From Chloroflexota bacterium (GTDB lineage Bacteria; Chloroflexota; Anaerolineae; UBA4142; SHND01): 45,177 nt of DNA. The notes beneath the pieces are model-generated. The model had not been told where the DNA came from. It was given only the letters and a program-made list of their open reading frames with translations, and ran no database searches. The position numbers were made by a program, and so were the translations under genes. Positions 41,766 through 45,177 of the stretch are shown piece after piece (the stretch's first letter is position 1; each line of letters starts with the position of its first letter). The stretch covers positions 1 through 45,177 of the forward strand of contig JACQWQ010000191.1 of the NCBI GenBank assembly GCA_016209205.1, given 5' to 3'.

Positions 41766-41781
41766 GCGAATCGGCGCGCTA

Positions 41782-41906
41782 CCATCGAATTGAATTCGAC
41801 GGCAAAACAAGGCATCGGAAGAAACAACGCAATTCTGCATGGACGAAATAGTTTGCATTGTTTTTTCCAGCGCCTTGTTCAGGCGTCGAATTCCATTCGA
41901 TGATGG
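41782..41906. repeat. 125-bp imperfect inverted repeat
   Basis: Paired segments from outside in: CCATCGAATT with AATTCCATTCGATGATGG, AATTCGACG with CGTCGAATT, ACAAGGC with GCCTTGT, GGAA with TTCC, AAACAA with TTGTTT. The centre is near 41845. The arms are interrupted by mismatches, as in a MITE or an extruding recombination site. No coding content. Confidence 0.75.
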
Positions 41907-41985
41907 ACCGATGCAGAACGCCGTGATACACAACTGAATACCCCAAAACCTGCCAGCACTGGTACACAGTAAGGAGAAAATTTTT

Positions 41986-42318
41986 ATGAAAGCCGACACC
42001 AGCTTGCTCAAACGCGGCCAAGACGCCATCGTGGTTTTCACGTACGGCGAAAAATTCAAAATCCATTCCGACGCTTCCGGCTCGACCGGCAATTGGGTCA
42101 TCAATCAAAATCGCAGCACGCGCAAGGTCATCATTTACGAACGCACCGCGCGCGGCAACGACATTTACGTCGCGAAACGCAAAGCGGTGCAGCGCGCGAA
42201 AGAGAATGGGCGCTACATCATCCACTTGCAGGACGTACGCTATTTCGGCACGACGTATTTGAACTGGCTCCAATTTTCCGGCAGCCGCAATCCGATTCGG
42301 TATTGGCAGACAAATTAG
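41986..42318 (+). CDS. Unknown small protein (110 aa)
   Basis: I do not recognise it. The sequence is polar and basic with many aromatics (YGEKFKIHSDASGSTGNW, VIIYERTARGNDIYVAKRKA, YFGTTYLNWLQFSGSRNP). There is no signal peptide or membrane segment. It may be a small beta-rich, nucleic-acid-associated protein. AAGGAG lies 9-10 bases before ATG 41986. It is the last gene of the island before the hydroxylase operon resumes. Confidence 0.65.
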   Translation: MKADTSLLKRGQDAIVVFTYGEKFKIHSDASGSTGNWVINQNRSTRKVIIYERTARGNDIYVAKRKAVQRAKENGRYIIHLQDVRYFGTTYLNWLQFSGSRNPIRYWQTN

Positions 42319-42368
42319 CATTGTGCATTGTGCATTCGGCATCGTGCATTCAGCACTCAGCATTCACC
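42319..42368. repeat. Heptamer repeat before the first FAD subunit
   Basis: Units GCATTGT, GCATTCG, GCATCGT, GCATTCA, GCACTCA, GCATTCA run up to the ATG at 42369, which therefore lacks a Shine-Dalgarno. Confidence 0.85.
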
Positions 42369-43292
42369 ATGCTTCCCACCAACACTCACCTCCTCTATCC
42401 CGAGTTTGACTATTTCGCGCCGCTGACCATTTACGAAGCAACCGAATTGCTCGCGCAATACGGTGAAGACGCGCGCATCATGGCAGGCGGCACCGATTTG
42501 CTCGTGCAGATGAAAATGGAACGGCAGCAGCCGTCATACATCATTTCACTCGCGCGCATTTCCGCGCTTGGAGGCATAAAGAGATTGGAGCATGGAGGAC
42601 TGGAGATTGGTCCGACAACCACCATCCGCGCGCTGTACCAATATCTCACTTCCAGTCTCCAACTTCCAATCTCCAACTTCCAATCTCCAACTTCCAATCT
42701 CCAATCTCTCCAAGAAGCATGCAATTGGTTCAGCACGATCCAAATCATGCACATGGCAACTATCGGCGGAAACTTGTGCAACGCGTCGCCCGCTGCCGAT
42801 TCCGCGCCGCCGCTGCTCGCGTTCGACGCGCAAGTGACTCTGAAATCCAAGACCAGCGAACGCACACTCCCCTTGACCGAATTTTTCATCGCGCCCGGCA
42901 AGAGCATTGCGCGTCCCGATGAACTCTTGACTCATATCTATCTGCCCGCAAGCTTGCCGGACACCGGCAGCGCGTTCATCAAAATCGCGCGCGTGACCGC
43001 CGATATTTCTCAGGTCTGCGCGGCGGTGCGGATTACGCGCGAAGGCAATTGTGCTCAGGACGCGCGCATCGCGCTCGGTTCCGTCGCGCCGACGCCCATG
43101 CGCGCCACCGTCGCCGAACGCGATCTGATTGGACAGACGTTTTCGCTCGAACTTGCCGAGCACATTGGCAAACAAGCCGCACAAGAAATCAAACCCATCA
43201 GCGACGTGCGCGCCACGCGCGAATATCGCCAACACATCGCGGCAGTCATCGTGCGCGACGCGTTGCTCCGCGCGTGGGAGAGAACGCAATGA
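42369..43292 (+). CDS. Molybdenum hydroxylase FAD-binding subunit, copy 1 (307 aa)
   Basis: CoxM/XdhB-type FAD subunit that passes electrons from the iron-sulfur subunit to the acceptor. FAD motifs AGGTDLLVQM (about residues 38-47) and TIGGNLCNASPAADSAPPLL are present, and the C-terminal domain (VAPTPMRATVAER) is complete. Residues about 93-115 (SSLQLPISNFQSPTSNLQS) are encoded by heptamer repeat TCCAACT/TCCAATC and replace the family's usual loop. ATG 42369 follows a heptamer array. Confidence 0.9.
   Translation: MLPTNTHLLYPEFDYFAPLTIYEATELLAQYGEDARIMAGGTDLLVQMKMERQQPSYIISLARISALGGIKRLEHGGLEIGPTTTIRALYQYLTSSLQLPISNFQSPTSNLQSLQEACNWFSTIQIMHMATIGGNLCNASPAADSAPPLLAFDAQVTLKSKTSERTLPLTEFFIAPGKSIARPDELLTHIYLPASLPDTGSAFIKIARVTADISQVCAAVRITREGNCAQDARIALGSVAPTPMRATVAERDLIGQTFSLELAEHIGKQAAQEIKPISDVRATREYRQHIAAVIVRDALLRAWERTQ
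42646..42712 (+). repeat. Heptamer repeat inside FAD subunit 1
   Basis: About nine TCCAACT/TCCAATC/TCCAGTC units. In frame; 21 nt encode a seven-residue LPISNLQ-like period. The same heptamer theme occurs in FAD subunit 2. Confidence 0.9.
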
Positions 43293-43293
43293 A

Positions 43294-43360
43294 CCGCGAA
43301 TCTACACGAAGCCACGCGAATGAATCTTGTATATTCGCGCAGATTCGCGTAAATTCGCGG
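43294..43360. repeat. CGCGAAT inverted repeat
   Basis: CCGCGAAT (43294-43301) and ATTCGCGG (43353-43360) flank further CGCGAAT/ATTCGCG units. Related to the TTCGCGTGGATTCGC sequence at 21-50. Confidence 0.8.
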
Positions 43361-43371
43361 TTTCCTGATTC

Positions 43372-43884
43372 ATGCAAAGGAAAACAATTCACCTGACTTT
43401 GAACGGCGAGCCGCGCGAGTGGAGTGTGTATCCGAACGAACTCTTGCTGAACGTTTTACGCGAACAGGAATTCTTGACGGGCGCGAAATACGGCTGCGGC
43501 ATCGGGGAATGCGGCGCATGCACCGTTCACCTCAACGGCGCGCCGATGCTCTCATGTCTCACGCTCGCGATTGCTTGCGACGGCGCGGACATCTTGACCA
43601 TCGAAGGACTCGCGCGCGATGGCAAACTCGACGCCGTACAAGAAGCATTTCTCGAACACAGCGCGTTTCAATGCGGCTTTTGCACGCCGGATATGATTAT
43701 GATGACCCGCGCGCTCTTGAATGAAAACCCGCAGCCCAGCGAAGCCCAGGTGCGCGATTATTTACGCGGCAATTTGTGTCGCTGCACTGGATACGCCAGC
43801 ATCCTCCGCGCCGCGCTCGACGCCGCCGCTGTACTGAACGTTCGCCGCAACATTCATGCTGCTGAAGAACGAGCCGACGCATAA
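43372..43884 (+). CDS. Molybdenum hydroxylase 2Fe-2S subunit (170 aa)
   Basis: CoxS/XdhC-type small subunit with two [2Fe-2S] clusters. The plant-ferredoxin-type cluster uses Cys42, Cys47, Cys50 and Cys62 (YGCGIGECGACTVHL). The second uses Cys101, Cys104, Cys136 and Cys138 (QCGFCTPDM, GNLCRCTGY). All eight ligands are intact. The last residues (VLNVRRNIHAAEERADA) have a partial second copy just downstream. ATG 43372 follows a repeat and has only a weak AAAGG-like Shine-Dalgarno. Confidence 0.94.
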   Translation: MQRKTIHLTLNGEPREWSVYPNELLLNVLREQEFLTGAKYGCGIGECGACTVHLNGAPMLSCLTLAIACDGADILTIEGLARDGKLDAVQEAFLEHSAFQCGFCTPDMIMMTRALLNENPQPSEAQVRDYLRGNLCRCTGYASILRAALDAAAVLNVRRNIHAAEERADA

Positions 43885-43893
43885 AGCCACCGT

Positions 43894-43968
43894 ATGCAAG
43901 GGAAGGAACGAAACGGCGTTCGTTCCGTGCTGAACGCTCGCCCCAGCGTTCATGCCGCCGAGGAGTGA
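43894..43968 (+). pseudogene. Partial second copy of the small-subunit C-terminus
   Basis: A 24-codon frame ending VLNARPSVHAAEE then stop (43927-43968) copies the small subunit's VLNVRRNIHAAEE end, and the DNA is similar over about 40 bp (compare 43834-43873). It may be the tail of a lost second small subunit or a local tandem duplication. The inverted repeat GGAACGAA/TTCGTTCC lies just upstream. Confidence 0.6.
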
Positions 43969-43969
43969 C

Positions 43970-44824
43970 ATGCGCGATTTTGAATTATTGCAACCCAAAA
44001 ACCTCGCCGACGCTCTTGACGCACTCGCGCAAAACAACGCGTCTGTCCACCCGCTCGCCGGCGGTACGGACATGCTCGTGGACATTCGCGCCCAACGCGC
44101 GCAGCCCGATGTTTTGGTTGCACTGCAAAACGTCAACGAGTTGCGCGGCGTGACGCGCACCAACGGACACCTTCGCGTCGGCGCGTCCACCACCATTGCG
44201 GAATTTTTGAAAAACCCGCTGTTGACCGAACATGACGCGCTGCGTCAAGCCGCGTCCGTGTTCGCCAATCCGCTGATTCGCAACAGCGCGACCATCGCGG
44301 GCAACATCGGCAGCGCGTCCCCTGCAGGCGATATGCTTCCGCCGCTGCTTGCCTTTGACGCGCAAATCGAACTTGTCAGCAAGAACGGCACGCGCACGAT
44401 GCCTCTGAATGAATTCTTTCTGGGTCCGCGCAAGACCGCGCGCAACGCGAATGAATTAATCTCTAACCTCCAACTTCCAATCTCCAACCTCCAAACCGCC
44501 AGCGCATTTTATAAATTGGGCTTGCGCCAAGCCGACGCGATTTCGCTTGTCAGCGTTGCGGTGTGGCTGCAACGCGATAGCGACATGATTCGCGATGTGC
44601 GCATTGCATTGGGCGCCGTCGCGCCGCGTCCAATGCGCGCCACACGCGCCGAAGAGATTCTGCACGGACAGATTTTCAACGAAACGAATGTTAAAGAAGC
44701 TGCGCGCGTCGCGTCTGAAGAATGCGCGCCGATTGACGACTTGCGCGCCAGCGCGAACTACCGCAGGCGCATGGTGAACGTGTACGTGCGACGAATGCTG
44801 GAACAAGCGTGGAGGAATTTCTGA
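43970..44824 (+). CDS. Molybdenum hydroxylase FAD-binding subunit, copy 2 (284 aa)
   Basis: Second CoxM-type FAD subunit, distantly related to the 42369 protein. FAD motifs AGGTDMLVDI and TIAGNIGSASPAGDMLPPLL are present. The C-terminal domain is complete (VAPRPMRATRAEEIL). Residues about 164-176 (ISNLQLPISNLQT) come from the same heptamer repeat seen in copy 1, but at a different place in the fold. ATG 43970 has GAGGAG six bases upstream. Two FAD subunits with one large and one small subunit is an unusual stoichiometry for this operon type. Confidence 0.9.
   Translation: MRDFELLQPKNLADALDALAQNNASVHPLAGGTDMLVDIRAQRAQPDVLVALQNVNELRGVTRTNGHLRVGASTTIAEFLKNPLLTEHDALRQAASVFANPLIRNSATIAGNIGSASPAGDMLPPLLAFDAQIELVSKNGTRTMPLNEFFLGPRKTARNANELISNLQLPISNLQTASAFYKLGLRQADAISLVSVAVWLQRDSDMIRDVRIALGAVAPRPMRATRAEEILHGQIFNETNVKEAARVASEECAPIDDLRASANYRRRMVNVYVRRMLEQAWRNF
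44458..44500 (+). repeat. Heptamer repeat inside FAD subunit 2
   Basis: About six units of TCCAACT/TCCAATC/TCTAACC type, read in frame. Confidence 0.85.
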
Positions 44825-45177
44825 TTGCTGATTTATGATTTCTGACTGCACCGCATGGTGAAGAAATCAATAATCATAACTCATGTTACGCATGTCATTT
44901 CGAGATGCCCAGCCCATGCGGGCTGCATGACCAGCAGAAACTGTCTGTTGAACCCTTCATGCTTCAGGGTAAACTCTGTGAAACATCTGGGACGAAGCAT
45001 CCTTCGGCTACGCTCAGAGCCTGCCCTGAGGAATCGAAGGGACAGGTTCTCTGGTTTGGCATAGAGATTCTGGCGATGTGCGATGTAGGCGATGGGAATA
45101 CATCGCACATCGCCTACATCGCATGTCCCTTCAGAATGACAGTTGGCAGTTTCTGAGCAGCGGTTTTTGCGGTGCTG
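44825..45177. other. Repeat-rich gene-free end of the window
   Basis: Contains TGATTGC/TGATTTA heptamers (44822-44848), the CAGCCCATGCGGGCTGCATG hairpin (44908-44927) similar to 35955, a segment with GGACGAAGCATCCTTCGGCT, and the GCGATGT-family palindrome (45073-45122). No gene is supported. Confidence 0.7.
45073..45122. repeat. GCGATGT-family inverted repeat
   Basis: TGCGATGTAGGCGATG pairs with CATCGCCTACATCGCA across a loop containing GGAATACATCGCA. Same family as 21922-21975 and 8402-8421. Confidence 0.8.

Noticed and set aside
41782..41906. Integron attC site
   Set aside because: Hairpin size fits, but I see neither the conserved RYYYAAC/GTTRRRY core boxes nor an integron integrase.
42093..42368. 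N-terminal extension of FAD subunit 1 to ATG 42093
   Set aside because: It overlaps the 41986-42318 gene in another frame and passes through a heptamer array; the family start fits ATG 42369.

Overview
The window reads as ordinary bacterial chromosome with an accessory flavour. No rRNA, CRISPR array, integrase or transposase was seen. Several traits suggest a Chloroflexota (Anaerolineae-like) bacterium: lipoproteins with long Pro/Thr/Ala tethers, many LIV-type amino-acid ABC genes, CoxLMS/XDH-type molybdenum hydroxylases, and degenerate 7-bp repeats between genes. This placement is inference from gene content and style; no phylogenetic marker is present.

Layout. (1) 230-8384, all minus strand: one ABC-F ATPase and seven GNAT acetyltransferase genes (one Eis-like, two double-domain, four RimJ/RimL-like), separated by heptanucleotide repeats. 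(2) 8472-8711: a small minus-strand transcription unit with its own near-consensus promoter, a 33-codon ORF, a long stem closing over the ORF, and two terminators. (3) 8841-15134: a sugar operon with LacI regulator, binding lipoprotein, two permeases and GH1 beta-glucosidase. Its consensus promoter and two CebR/BglR-type operators are visible; it has no ATPase gene. (4) 15613-19070: HU-like protein with a Gly-rich repeat tail, a decayed flavin-oxidase fragment, FkbM methyltransferase, lgt, MBL-fold hydrolase and tRNA-Gly(CCC). (5) 19201-31852: a 12.6-kb amino-acid uptake locus. It contains two LivH/LivM pairs, one LivG/LivF pair, one free LivK lipoprotein, and a HisM-type permease with GlnQ-type ATPase. 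The last two follow a 684-residue lipoprotein that fuses a LivK-type receptor to a family-3 amino-acid receptor. (6) 31950-35851: unknown protein, PLD-family enzyme, zinc-ribbon membrane protein, and a Sco1/PCu(A)C copper-delivery operon. (7) 36055-44824: a FadR-type GntR regulator and a molybdenum hydroxylase operon split by a 3-kb island of two toxin-antitoxin modules and unknown genes. Duplicated C-terminal tails of the large and small subunits, plus two FAD subunits, suggest a lost second copy.

The most unusual items are the fused dual-fold binding lipoprotein linking two ABC transporter families, the structured small transcription unit at 8472-8711, the rearranged molybdenum hydroxylase locus with an amber-interrupted PIN toxin, and heptamer repeats that have entered at least four coding sequences in frame.
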